Notes: generated by a model from the sequence alone, not told the origin. A stretch of 22,506 bases of DNA from Verrucomicrobiota bacterium (GCA_008933045.1 WBXJ01000012.1:1-22506), one strand, 5' to 3'; positions 14,922 through 22,506 are shown, counted from the stretch's first letter. Made by a program: numbers and translations.

Positions 14922-15644
14922 TTATTTGAATTTCGCAAGTTGTCGCGCACTTTCCGGAGCTTTTTGCCGCAAAACAAACCCCCATCCCCCGAGCAAAACC
15001 AAGGCAAGCGCCGCGATATGATAACCAGTCCACCACCCTATGAGTTGCGGCGTGGCGCGAAAGAACTCATGCACAAACCGAAACACGCCATAGGCCACCA
15101 GATAAAGATGGAAAAGTTGAGAAGGTAAAATCGTTTTCCAACGCAATACCAAAATCACGATGAGCACCAAGGCATTAAATCCCAACTCCACAGGGACCGC
15201 AGGCCAACGCGCAACACCTCCCACATCGTTCAGCGTGTACCAATCCTCCGCGCACACCCGCCCCAGGCAACAACCTTGAAATAAACAACCCACCCGACCC
15301 AACATGATTCCCACGGGCACAATCACCGCGAACCAATCACCCGTCACCAGGGTGTAACCTAACAGGCGTTTCGCAATTTCCACCGCTGCATAACCCCCAA
15401 GCAACGCACCCGTAATTGATTTTCCAGTCGCCCACCGGATCCATCGATCCCCATCGGACCAGTGGATCCACCCCTCGGCTCCAAGATAAACCACCTTGGC
15501 ACCTAAAAATGCACCCGTCAGCGCGGCAATATAAACCAGCATCAACCGATCATCGCGCCTCGCCAAACGGCACCAGAAAAGCAAAGTTACACCAATTCCG
15601 GCGAGCATCAGCCATCCGTAAATCGTGGAGTTTGCCGATGTCAT
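14922..15644 (-). CDS. Divergent Lgt-family (prolipoprotein diacylglyceryl transferase-like) membrane protein
   Basis: The 240-residue protein has about six to seven membrane segments and the Lgt fold markers. In place of the E. coli motif GRLGNFINGELWG it has GRVGCLFQGCCLG (116-128). Arg117 and Gly128 are kept, but Cys120 replaces the essential Asn146 and Cys125 replaces Glu151. Thr78, in SITGALLGG, stands where Lgt has His103. The C-terminal YGVFRFVHEFFR keeps Tyr185, Arg189 and Glu193, equivalent to Tyr235, Arg239 and Glu243. It is shorter than true Lgt (about 290). This cysteine-bearing subfamily is usually annotated as Lgt, but the changes make classical lipoprotein diacylglyceryl transfer doubtful. 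It starts 18 bases after the radical SAM gene stop and is probably cotranscribed with it. The E. coli residue numbers are from memory. Confidence 0.85.
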   Translation of the reverse strand: MTSANSTIYGWLMLAGIGVTLLFWCRLARRDDRLMLVYIAALTGAFLGAKVVYLGAEGWIHWSDGDRWIRWATGKSITGALLGGYAAVEIAKRLLGYTLVTGDWFAVIVPVGIMLGRVGCLFQGCCLGRVCAEDWYTLNDVGGVARWPAVPVELGFNALVLIVILVLRWKTILPSQLFHLYLVAYGVFRFVHEFFRATPQLIGWWTGYHIAALALVLLGGWGFVLRQKAPESARQLAKFK

Positions 15645-15662
15645 TGGAATTCCAAACGATTG

Positions 15663-17060
15663 TTAAGCGGTTTTACAGTCCGCAAAACCCGAGTAATATC
15701 GGCAAAAGGAATCAAGCTGCCCGTCGGGTCGAATCACATGAGTGCAGCACCGGTCGATACGATCCTCGTCCCACGTCCCTGCATCCATAAAAGGCTTTAT
15801 CAGCAACCGAAATGTATGCGTCTCATCAAGCTCAAATTGTTTCAGCAACTCACCGAGAGGCTCGGAATCGCAGCCGCACTTCATTAGATCCTCAAGCTTG
15901 TAACGGATTTTTGTGCCAAGAAAATCTTGAACCTTTGAAAAGTCCACAAAATCGCTCACCGACCGCACCTCACCCCCGACCTTGAGCAAATAACCAATAG
16001 TCGCACAGTTCGGATCCCCGCAAGGCAAGGGGGTAAAGTCCTCAAACCGCAACCGACTCCGCGATTGCTCTACTGCAGCAAGGATGATGTCGCCCGTGTT
16101 AAGTCGAGTCGAAGTCTGAGCCGAAAGCGATCGTGGAATTCGTCCACTGGTAAAAAGGGGTTGAAACGAAATGCCGCGCACATTCGGCCAGCGCAAACCG
16201 AACTCAATCGACTCCCACAAGAATGGTAAATTCTCCTGCGTCACCGTCATCGCCAACGTGACCGGTAAACTCATAGTTCGGCAACGTTCGAGACAACGCT
16301 CACGAATCTCGCGCAGATCCGCACCTCGGAGGAACTGTTGGCCCGCTTGTTGCACCCCATCAAACTGGAGGTAAAGCTGAAACCTTCCGTAGCAAAACGC
16401 TTCCCCGAGTTGCCGCGCAAACGTCTCATCATTCGCAATCCGAACTCCATTCGTATTGAGGAGCACGTAATCAATCTGTGGATGATCCTGCAACCAACGG
16501 AGCAACTCGAAAAACTGCGGGTGCAAAGTGGGTTCACCGCCGGAGAGTTGGAGAATCTCGATGGTGCCCTTGCGATCAATCACTCCCTGGATTCGATGCT
16601 TGATCGACTCCAACGGAATGGCATCGACATCCTCATGAGTGCGTCGCGGAGAATCAGCGTAGCAAGTCGGACAACTCAAATTGCAGGAGTTCACAATCTC
16701 GATCAACGCTAGGCAGGTCGAAAGCTTTTCAATCACCCCAAGAGCCTCCCCCGGATCCGCATTCAGACCCAACGTTCCCGAAGTTGAGCCGTCCGCAGAC
16801 TCACAGCACCGAGGGGACCCACACGCATTCTCCGATTTGCCATTGGCGAGCCAATAAAACCGAGCGTCTGAGGCAATACAAACGCTGGTTTCGCCGTGTT
16901 CAGGACAAACGCGCTTCAGAAAAACCTTCGAAGCAATCCCGCCAGTGCGCCAGACCTCCGCAGCACAGGGCAAGTGACACACAACACAACGAGACCGAGT
17001 GCGTTTTAACAACTCATCAGCCAGAGCAAAAGCGGGGGGAGTCAGCGAAATGATCGACAT
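15663..17060 (-). CDS. Radical SAM protein, MJ0619/COG1964-like (tetraether-lipid-synthase-related)
   Basis: The 465-residue protein has a radical SAM core with the cluster motif CNLSCPTC (Cys126, Cys130, Cys133), GGEPTLHP (174-181) and a TNG strand end. The N-terminal about 60 residues carry CVVC (25-28) and KRVCPEHGE (49-57). The C-terminal part has LPCGDPNC (345-352), CGC (395-397), CC (438-439), and HVIRPDGQLDSFCRYYSG (441-458). There are 23 cysteines in all, so extra iron-sulfur or rubredoxin-like sites are likely. This order of motifs matches, from memory, the COG1964 family that includes archaeal MJ0619/Tes, which joins lipid alkyl chains and was earlier assigned to pterin methylation. 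The actual substrate here is unknown. It follows a small membrane-protein gene by 41 bases and precedes the Lgt-like gene by 18. Confidence 0.85.
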   Translation of the reverse strand: MSIISLTPPAFALADELLKRTRSRCVVCHLPCAAEVWRTGGIASKVFLKRVCPEHGETSVCIASDARFYWLANGKSENACGSPRCCESADGSTSGTLGLNADPGEALGVIEKLSTCLALIEIVNSCNLSCPTCYADSPRRTHEDVDAIPLESIKHRIQGVIDRKGTIEILQLSGGEPTLHPQFFELLRWLQDHPQIDYVLLNTNGVRIANDETFARQLGEAFCYGRFQLYLQFDGVQQAGQQFLRGADLREIRERCLERCRTMSLPVTLAMTVTQENLPFLWESIEFGLRWPNVRGISFQPLFTSGRIPRSLSAQTSTRLNTGDIILAAVEQSRSRLRFEDFTPLPCGDPNCATIGYLLKVGGEVRSVSDFVDFSKVQDFLGTKIRYKLEDLMKCGCDSEPLGELLKQFELDETHTFRLLIKPFMDAGTWDEDRIDRCCTHVIRPDGQLDSFCRYYSGFADCKTA

Positions 17061-17101
17061 CTAAATCTCTTAATTCCAATCGCGGAACATTGGGAAAAAA
17101 A

Positions 17102-17419
17102 TTACCTAGTAGATCCGGCAATGCTGCAGCCAAACATAGCAATGATAAGGCTCGCTAGCGAATAAACTGGCAGCAACACAATAGCCAATAGAAGTTTTTT
17201 CCACACCGCAATCGGTCGGCGCAGCAGCGAAAACAAAGTGCAGACCACTCCGCCCGCAATGCTCGAACAAAGAGCAACATTGGGAGCGGCATCCCAAGTG
17301 CTATAACGCACCACGAAAATTGAAATAATTGCAGGGCCGATAAGCCCAAGGAAAATCGGCCAACGCGGCGAGATAACCGAAGAGCCAAGCTCCTCAGCAG
17401 GTGGTTCGTTGCTGCTCAT
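17102..17419 (-). CDS. Small hypothetical membrane protein, three predicted helices
   Basis: The 105-residue product (from ATG at 17419) has a short acidic cytoplasmic-type N-terminus (SSNEPPAEELG), then three hydrophobic segments at about residues 21-40, 47-67 and 77-100, and ends in CSIAGSTR. No family is recognised. The composition is clearly membrane-like and the reading frame lies between two real genes without overlap, which supports it being genuine. In-frame TTG (17446) and GTG (17443) starts lie next to GGGGGAGG at 17449-17456, one of the few Shine-Dalgarno-like runs in the window, so the true start may be there and add 8-9 residues. It is upstream of, and codirectional with, the radical SAM gene and may share its transcript. 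Confidence 0.6.
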   Translation of the reverse strand: MSSNEPPAEELGSSVISPRWPIFLGLIGPAIISIFVVRYSTWDAAPNVALCSSIAGGVVCTLFSLLRRPIAVWKKLLLAIVLLPVYSLASLIIAMFGCSIAGSTR

Positions 17420-17508
17420 GCGATTAAAACTAGAATAGTCCACCAATCCTCCCCCGCAAGCTAATAGTCAACCATCCGCAACCTAGGTTTAAAAAACTGC
17501 TGACGACG

Positions 17509-17536
17509 TGGCTTGCCTTTTGTATCGTCTGGCTTG
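17509..17536 (+). promoter_or_regulatory. Direct repeat TGGCTTG spaced 21 bases, upstream of gnd
   Basis: TGGCTTG occurs at 17509-17515 and 17530-17536, two helical turns apart, 22 bases before the gnd ATG. This could be a pair of activator half-sites on one DNA face. Seven bases is short, so chance is possible. Confidence 0.2.
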
Positions 17537-17557
17537 AGTTTAGTTCTCAAAATATAC

Positions 17558-19012
17558 ATGGAACCTACAGCAGATATCGCTCTCATTGGCTTGGCCGTTA
17601 TGGGTCAGAACCTGATTCTGAACATGAATGATCATGGTTACACCGTGGTTGCTTACAACCGCACAACCTCGAAGGTGGACGACTTTCTTAATAAGGAAGC
17701 CAAGGGCACGAAAGTTCAAGGAGCGCACTCGATCGAAGAAATGGTGGCGAAACTCAAACGGCCACGTCGCGTGATGATGCTCGTCAAAGCGGGAGCAGCG
17801 GTGGATGAGTTCATCGAGCAACTCGTGCCTCACTTGGAGGCAGGTGACATTATTATCGACGGTGGAAATTCGCTCTACCAAGACACGGATCGTCGGACGA
17901 AATATTTAGAGTCCAAAGGATTGCTCTTTATCGGCACGGGTGTTTCCGGTGGTGAGGAAGGTGCGCGTCGAGGTCCGAGCATCATGCCCGGGGGATCGCC
18001 CGCCGCGTGGGCGCATGTAAAAGATATTTTCCAGAGCGTGTCTGCAAAAGTCGAAGGAGGAGTTCCCTGCTGTGATTGGGTGGGAGAAAACGGGGCGGGC
18101 CATTATGTAAAGATGGTTCACAACGGCATCGAGTACGGCGACATGCAGTTGATTTGTGAAGCCTATCATTTGATGTCGGCTGGGCTAGGTATGACCGCGC
18201 CCGAGATGCACGAAGTGTTTAGTGAATGGAACAAGGGCGAACTGGATTCCTACCTGATCGAAATCACGCGTGACATTCTCGCAGTCAAGGACGCGGATGG
18301 TTCGCCGCTCGTGGATAAAATCCTCGATACGGCAGGACAAAAAGGCACGGGCAAATGGACCGTTATTTCCTCGCAGGACCTTGGGGTTCCCATCACGCTG
18401 ATGGCCGAAGCTGTTTATTCCCGTTGTGTGTCTGCGTTGAAGGAAGAGCGCGTCGCCGCAGCGCGTAAACTCAAAGGGCCACGGCCCGCCATTTCCGGCG
18501 ATCGCAAAAAGTTTATCGAAGACATTCGACAAGCACTCTACGCCTCAAAAATCGTGTCTTACGCCCAAGGCTATATGCTCATGCGGGCTGCTGCTAAGGA
18601 GAATAATTGGAAACTTAACTACGGCGGAATCGCGTTGATGTGGCGTGGAGGCTGCATCATCCGGAGCCGTTTCTTGAGCAAAATCAAAGAGGCATTCGAT
18701 AACAAGCCGAACCTCAACAATCTTTTGCTCGATGATTTTTTCCGTGCCGAAATCAAAAAGGCGCAGAAATCTTGGCGCAACGTTGTGGCTACCGCCGCCA
18801 AAAAAGGGATTCCTACCCCAGCCTTTTCGACTGCACTCAATTTCTTTGACGCCTACCGCAACCCTCGCCTTCCTGCGAACTTGCTCCAAGCTCAACGGGA
18901 TTATTTTGGTGCACACACTTACGAGCGTCTCGATCAGCCTCGTGGCCAGTTTTTCCACACCAATTGGACAGGCCGCGGTGGAGATGTTTCATCGAGCACT
19001 TACAACGCTTAA
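17558..19012 (+). CDS. gnd: 6-phosphogluconate dehydrogenase, decarboxylating
   Basis: The 484-residue enzyme oxidises and decarboxylates 6-phosphogluconate to ribulose 5-phosphate with NADP+ in the oxidative pentose phosphate pathway. The Rossmann motif GLAVMGQNL (11-19) and NRTTSKVD (34-41) suit NADP binding. GVSGGEEGARRGPS (128-141) and GHYVKMVHNGIEYGD (181-195), with catalytic Lys185, form the active site. The C-terminal helical domain follows, with GTGKWT and WRGGCIIRS. An open frame extends upstream to 17513, but the ATG at 17558 gives the standard N-terminus and a typical length (468-484). The gene is alone on its strand, between a divergent operon and its own terminator. Glucose-6-phosphate dehydrogenase is not in the window. 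Confidence 0.97.
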   Translation: MEPTADIALIGLAVMGQNLILNMNDHGYTVVAYNRTTSKVDDFLNKEAKGTKVQGAHSIEEMVAKLKRPRRVMMLVKAGAAVDEFIEQLVPHLEAGDIIIDGGNSLYQDTDRRTKYLESKGLLFIGTGVSGGEEGARRGPSIMPGGSPAAWAHVKDIFQSVSAKVEGGVPCCDWVGENGAGHYVKMVHNGIEYGDMQLICEAYHLMSAGLGMTAPEMHEVFSEWNKGELDSYLIEITRDILAVKDADGSPLVDKILDTAGQKGTGKWTVISSQDLGVPITLMAEAVYSRCVSALKEERVAAARKLKGPRPAISGDRKKFIEDIRQALYASKIVSYAQGYMLMRAAAKENNWKLNYGGIALMWRGGCIIRSRFLSKIKEAFDNKPNLNNLLLDDFFRAEIKKAQKSWRNVVATAAKKGIPTPAFSTALNFFDAYRNPRLPANLLQAQRDYFGAHTYERLDQPRGQFFHTNWTGRGGDVSSSTYNA

Positions 19013-19029
19013 TTCTTTTTACGGTTCAG

Positions 19030-19066
19030 AAAAACAGGACGTAGGCAACTCGTCCTGTTTTTTATT
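19030..19066 (+). terminator. Rho-independent terminator of gnd
   Basis: AAAAACAGGACG (19030-19041) pairs perfectly with CGTCCTGTTTTT (19051-19062) around a 9-base loop, followed by more T-rich sequence. It lies 17 bases after the gnd stop at 19012. Confidence 0.9.
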
Positions 19067-19080
19067 GCGAGTGAGAACGC

Positions 19081-19097
19081 CTTTCGTGGCGCGAAAG
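19081..19097 (+). other. Short hairpin between gnd terminator and the lptD-like gene
   Basis: CTTTCG and CGAAAG (6 bp) flank a 5-base loop, about 80 bases upstream of the lptD-like start. No T-run follows. It may be a leader structure or a chance pairing. Confidence 0.25.
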
Positions 19098-19176
19098 CAG
19101 CGTCGCCAAAAAAAACTGCGCGAAGCTGACGAAGGATTGCACCACGCCCACTCTTTCCCTACAGTTGATTAAGCCA

Positions 19177-21369
19177 ATGCAAAATCGATTCACGCGGGCC
19201 CTGATAAGTTTCGTCTGTCTACTTAGCATTCACCTTGGAGTGCTGGGAGACGCATCGATTGACGATGTCGCATTGCAAATCGAAAACCTACGCCCAGAGA
19301 GTGAGATCCTTCACTTTATGGATCAGAATACGTGGGTCGGCACGAACGGGGTCATCGTCCGCTACGGAAACGTGGCGTTGACTGCCGAAACCGTCCGTGT
19401 CAACGATCTCACCAAAGTCGTGATTGCGGAGGGCGCGGTGACGTTGCAACGCGACGGCACCTATTGGAAAGGTGAGCATCTCGAATACAATTTTGAAACG
19501 AACGAAATCAAAACCGACGAATTTCGTGCCGGCATCGCAAACATTTTCGTGGGCGGAGTTAGCCTAGAAACGACGACGACCAACACGACCCAGATCGCTC
19601 AAAACGCCTTCGTCACCACGGATGATCTCGCGGAACCCAGTTTCCGAATTCGTGCCAAATCCGTGAAGGTGATCCTCGGCAAATCGGTGGAGGCTCGGGA
19701 TGCCACGCTTTACCTCGGAAACGTCCCGATCTTGTGGTTTCCCTACTTCCGTCGGTCTCTCGAGCCGCATGCACGTTTTTTTGTCACGCAACCCGGATAC
19801 CGAAGCAGGTTCGGGCCTTACGCGCTTAACAAATACGTTTATAAGTTCGATGACCGTTTTGAAATCGTGATGGATCTCGATTACCGGGCCAAACGCGGGG
19901 TCGGGTTCGGCCCGGAGTTGACTTACGATCTCGGTCATCATGGGCGAGGCAATTTCTCCTACTATCAGACCTCCGACCGTAACCCCGGATTCGATCAACA
20001 GAATGTGCCCATCACGGAGGATCGGTACCGGCTCAAGTTTGACTATCAAGTCATGCTGAATACGAACCTCACGGCGAAAGCTTCCATTCGTAAACAAAGC
20101 GACGTGTTTACGGTTCGTGATTTTTTTGAACCCCAATACCTTACAAATTCTCAGCCGATTTCTTTTGTAGAGGTCAATCAGCTCTGGTCCAACCTGAGCC
20201 TAGATTTTCTCGCCCAACCTCAGGTCAACAATTTTTCTCAAACTATCGAACGCCTGCCGGACATCCGTCTGGCCGGGGCACGTCAACAACTCGGTGAGAC
20301 GCCTTTTTTTTACGACAGCGATAGTTCGTTCGCCTACCTCCGATTTCGACAAGGGAGCGGAATCAACACCAATTATGCCGCAGCCCGCGCGGATAGTTAC
20401 CATCAACTCCTAGCACCTCAAACTTATTTTGGATGGCTCAACCTCACTCCTCGGATTGGTGGCCGTGTCACTCATTACAGCGAGACCGAGAGCAAGATTG
20501 CCACCTTCGATTCCGAGAATCGTTTCGTTTTCAATACGGGTGCCGAAGCTTCCTTTAAGGCTTCACGCATTTTGAGTGAAACTAAGAATTCCATGTTCGA
20601 TGTCGATGGGTTACGCCACATTATCGAGCCTTCACTCAACTACGTTTTTGTGCCCGAACCAAACGTCCGCCCCAACCGCCTTCCTCAGTTCGACACCGAA
20701 ATCCCTAGCCTCAGCCTTTTGCCGATTGATTATCCGGATTACAATCAGATTGATTCGATTGATAGCCAGAATGTGATCCGGATGGGGCTTCGCAATAGAA
20801 TCCAGACCAAACGCGATGGACAAGTCGTCAATCTGGTGCAATCGGCGCTCGTGACCGATTTGCGTCTCGATCCGAACGATCAACAAACTCGACTTTCCGA
20901 TATTTATTCCAGCCTTGAGTTCATGCCCCGCAACTGGGTCACTTTGAGGTCCGAACTCCGGTATAACGACCGCCAACATCAGTTGAACGCCGCCAATCAC
21001 TCCATCCTTTTAAGCCCTAACGATGTGTGGAGTGTCCGGCTTGGGCAACGGTATTTTCGTCAAAATTCAGACTTCGGTCCAAATTCCGAGAACAACACCT
21101 TTTACGATTCTTTTTATTACAAGTTCAACGAGAACTGGGGGTTCCGAATGTCACACCATTTCGAGGCTCGCGATGGAAAAATGGAAGATCAGCTTTACAC
21201 GATCTACCGAGATTTTCGCAGTTGGACTGGTGCTCTCACCTTTCGCCTCCGGGACTATCGACAGAGCGAGGATGATTTCTCCGTCAGCTTTGTCATTTCC
21301 TTCAAAACCTTCGCCATCCGCAGCTTAGGGTCGGATCAAAACAAGTCCTCATTACTGAGCAACGAGTAG
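19177..21369 (+). CDS. lptD: LPS-assembly outer-membrane protein LptD-like (OstA family)
   Basis: The 730-residue protein inserts lipopolysaccharide into the outer leaflet of the outer membrane. A signal peptide (hydrophobic residues about 8-24, cleavage near DA) is followed by an OstA/LptA-like beta-jellyroll (about 60-185, with AEGAVTLQRDGTYWKGEHL). Next comes the junction NVPILWFPYFRRS (182-194), characteristic of LptD. A long beta-barrel region rich in alternating aromatic and polar residues follows, including RHIIEPSLNYVF. The mature protein appears to contain no cysteine, so the interdomain disulfides of E. coli LptD are absent, as in many non-proteobacterial relatives. I chose the ATG at 19177 because a TTG at 19165 would only add four residues. 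LptE and LptA partners are not nearby. The stop lies 12 bases from the convergent neighbour. Confidence 0.88.
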   Translation: MQNRFTRALISFVCLLSIHLGVLGDASIDDVALQIENLRPESEILHFMDQNTWVGTNGVIVRYGNVALTAETVRVNDLTKVVIAEGAVTLQRDGTYWKGEHLEYNFETNEIKTDEFRAGIANIFVGGVSLETTTTNTTQIAQNAFVTTDDLAEPSFRIRAKSVKVILGKSVEARDATLYLGNVPILWFPYFRRSLEPHARFFVTQPGYRSRFGPYALNKYVYKFDDRFEIVMDLDYRAKRGVGFGPELTYDLGHHGRGNFSYYQTSDRNPGFDQQNVPITEDRYRLKFDYQVMLNTNLTAKASIRKQSDVFTVRDFFEPQYLTNSQPISFVEVNQLWSNLSLDFLAQPQVNNFSQTIERLPDIRLAGARQQLGETPFFYDSDSSFAYLRFRQGSGINTNYAAARADSYHQLLAPQTYFGWLNLTPRIGGRVTHYSETESKIATFDSENRFVFNTGAEASFKASRILSETKNSMFDVDGLRHIIEPSLNYVFVPEPNVRPNRLPQFDTEIPSLSLLPIDYPDYNQIDSIDSQNVIRMGLRNRIQTKRDGQVVNLVQSALVTDLRLDPNDQQTRLSDIYSSLEFMPRNWVTLRSELRYNDRQHQLNAANHSILLSPNDVWSVRLGQRYFRQNSDFGPNSENNTFYDSFYYKFNENWGFRMSHHFEARDGKMEDQLYTIYRDFRSWTGALTFRLRDYRQSEDDFSVSFVISFKTFAIRSLGSDQNKSSLLSNE

Positions 21370-21381
21370 CCCCGATCAAGC

Positions 21382-22281
21382 TCAGCGATCCACAGACTGA
21401 ATCTGGACAACGACTGGTCGATGATCCGATGCCTCGAACCAATCGGGACGAGCCAACACATAGGACTCATCGCGGACCCACTCACGGGCCATGCCACGGC
21501 TAAGAAAAATATAATCAATTCGACTGTAAACATCGTCCCTGACAAAAAAATGAGTCCAAGCCACGTTGCGTAACTCGTCATTCGTTCTAGAATTTGCCCG
21601 TCGTTCAGAAGGTCGCGTATCCACAAGACTCGTATTCCCCTTTCCCAGCAACGTCTTCACCGACTGAGTGCTCTTGTAATCATTGAAGTCCCCCAGCACG
21701 ACCACATTGCGCTGAGGATCCCCGGCCAACAAACGCTTCACACGCTCACCCAGCAAGATTGCCTCCTGCTCACGAATCTCCTCCTCATCCGCGAGAAACG
21801 ATCGCCGCTTCGATTTCAAATGTGCCGCGAGAAGAGTGAATCGATAACCAGAATTCACCTGCACATCGACCTCCAAAAAACCGCGACTCACAAAAAACCG
21901 CCGTCCACTCAAAAGGAACGCATCCGACACACGCGGCCGCCTCTCCACGATCGGAAACCTGCTGAGCAAAGCCAGATGCAGATTTGTATCAGAGCCATAA
22001 ACAAACTCCCAATACGGATAGTTCAACCCACGATTTCCGAGAGCATTTTGTAATTCTATCAGAAGATTTGTCGTTCCTATTTCTTGCAACGCCAGGATAT
22101 CTGCCTGCAACGCAACGATACTTTCCTGCACTCGAGCCTTCGCAGCAGCAGTTTTTGGAAGCACATTACCAAAGCCTCGCTCGATATACATTTCCACGTT
22201 ATAGGTGCCAACAGTGAAGGTTTGAGCGCGAAGTTCCCTCCACCCTAAAAGGAGCAAAAGCAGCAACCATAAGCAGCGCAT
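21382..22281 (-). CDS. Exported endonuclease/exonuclease/phosphatase-family hydrolase
   Basis: From the ATG at 22281 the product has 299 residues, beginning with a strong signal peptide (MRCLWLLLLLLLGW, cleavage near LRAQ). The mature protein has the whole metal-dependent EEP active site in order: TYNVE with Asn28, LALQEIG with the metal ligand Glu67, AAHLKSK with His154, LGDFND with Asp198/Asn200, SRIDYIFLS with Asp256 and SDHRPV with Asp286/His287. The family hydrolyses phosphodiester bonds in DNA, RNA, lipids or inositol phosphates. An extracytoplasmic location suggests nuclease scavenging or phospholipid cleavage, but the substrate is not determined. The frame stays open to 22413. I reject that longer start because it would bury the signal peptide behind 44 polar, Cys-rich residues and run into the divergent gene. 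Confidence 0.9.
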   Translation of the reverse strand: MRCLWLLLLLLLGWRELRAQTFTVGTYNVEMYIERGFGNVLPKTAAAKARVQESIVALQADILALQEIGTTNLLIELQNALGNRGLNYPYWEFVYGSDTNLHLALLSRFPIVERRPRVSDAFLLSGRRFFVSRGFLEVDVQVNSGYRFTLLAAHLKSKRRSFLADEEEIREQEAILLGERVKRLLAGDPQRNVVVLGDFNDYKSTQSVKTLLGKGNTSLVDTRPSERRANSRTNDELRNVAWTHFFVRDDVYSRIDYIFLSRGMAREWVRDESYVLARPDWFEASDHRPVVVQIQSVDR

Positions 22282-22400
22282 GTTCACAATGCCCACCCTA
22301 CCCCAACAACACCCACAAGCCAAGCGAGCCGTCCAAGAGGGTGTTGCTTGATTTTTACTCAAGGCTTGCCGAATCTTCGTCAAATTTGCAATCTGAGTCA

Positions 22401-22506
22401 TTGTTGAAAACAAACTTATCCTTCATCGGACTCCATCTCGCTTTAGCGATAGGCTCACTTCTGTTGGTCTCGCCTTCCGTGCTCGCGGGCCGCTTCACTT
22501 TTGGAA
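22401..22506 (+). CDS. 5' fragment of an exported protein, running off the window
   Basis: From TTG codons at 22401 and 22404 an open frame runs to the end of the window, encoding KTNLSFIGLHLALAIGSLLL and then VSPSVLAGRFTFG. This is a textbook signal peptide: a basic start, a hydrophobic core of about 15 residues and a VLA-G cleavage site. No ATG is available in frame nearby, so a TTG start is inferred. The gene is divergent from the EEP-family hydrolase, with 119 bases between the two starts. The mature protein is almost wholly outside the window, so no function can be proposed. Confidence 0.6.
   Translation, partial: MLKTNLSFIGLHLALAIGSLLLVSPSVLAGRFTFG

Noticed and set aside
19072..19172. 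Extension of a frame through the end of gnd into the intergenic region (18732-19172)
   Set aside because: It overlaps gnd in another frame, crosses the gnd terminator and shows no domain.

Overview
The window reads as ordinary chromosomal DNA from a Gram-negative bacterium, most likely a member of the Verrucomicrobiota. This placement is an inference from gene content, not a phylogeny. The supporting content is an LptD-type LPS-assembly outer-membrane protein, a CRTAC1-like FG-GAP/ASPIC protein, a short ceramidase-family protein, a stand-alone B12-dependent ribonucleotide reductase, and an exported-protein fragment with paired C-terminal FYR motifs of the kind I associate with this phylum. 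Clear Shine-Dalgarno sequences are almost absent. I see no insertion sequence, prophage, CRISPR array, tRNA or rRNA.

Layout. Positions 1-135 hold the end of an exported or repeat-bearing protein. 238-1545 (+) is a ceramidase-like hydrolase that meets the convergent nrdJ gene (1610-4690, -) at a hairpin terminator likely to work in both directions. A 365-base gap (4691-5055) serves as the nrdJ leader and holds a hairpin and a palindrome. A LytS/LytTR-type two-component pair (5056-6941, -) is divergent from an FG-GAP/ASPIC protein (7031-8851, +). After it come a nucleoside-phosphorylase-like enzyme, ParB, a PfkB-type sugar kinase and peptide deformylase, all on the + strand up to 12364.

From 17419 down to 12371 the minus strand carries a compact run: a small membrane protein, a cysteine-rich radical SAM protein, a divergent Lgt-like membrane protein, GrpE, DnaJ and RsmE. 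The last three form a chaperone/rRNA-methylation group without dnaK or hrcA. The first three are the most interesting part of the window. The radical SAM protein resembles the MJ0619/COG1964 family, which includes archaeal tetraether lipid synthase. It sits 18 nt upstream of an Lgt-fold protein in which three residues at canonical Lgt positions are replaced, two of them by cysteine. A lipid-modifying pair is a reasonable hypothesis, but it is unproved.

The right end has 6-phosphogluconate dehydrogenase (17558-19012, +) with a strong terminator, the LptD-like protein (19177-21369, +), a convergent secreted endonuclease/exonuclease/phosphatase-family enzyme (21382-22281, -), and the first codons of a divergent exported protein running off the end.
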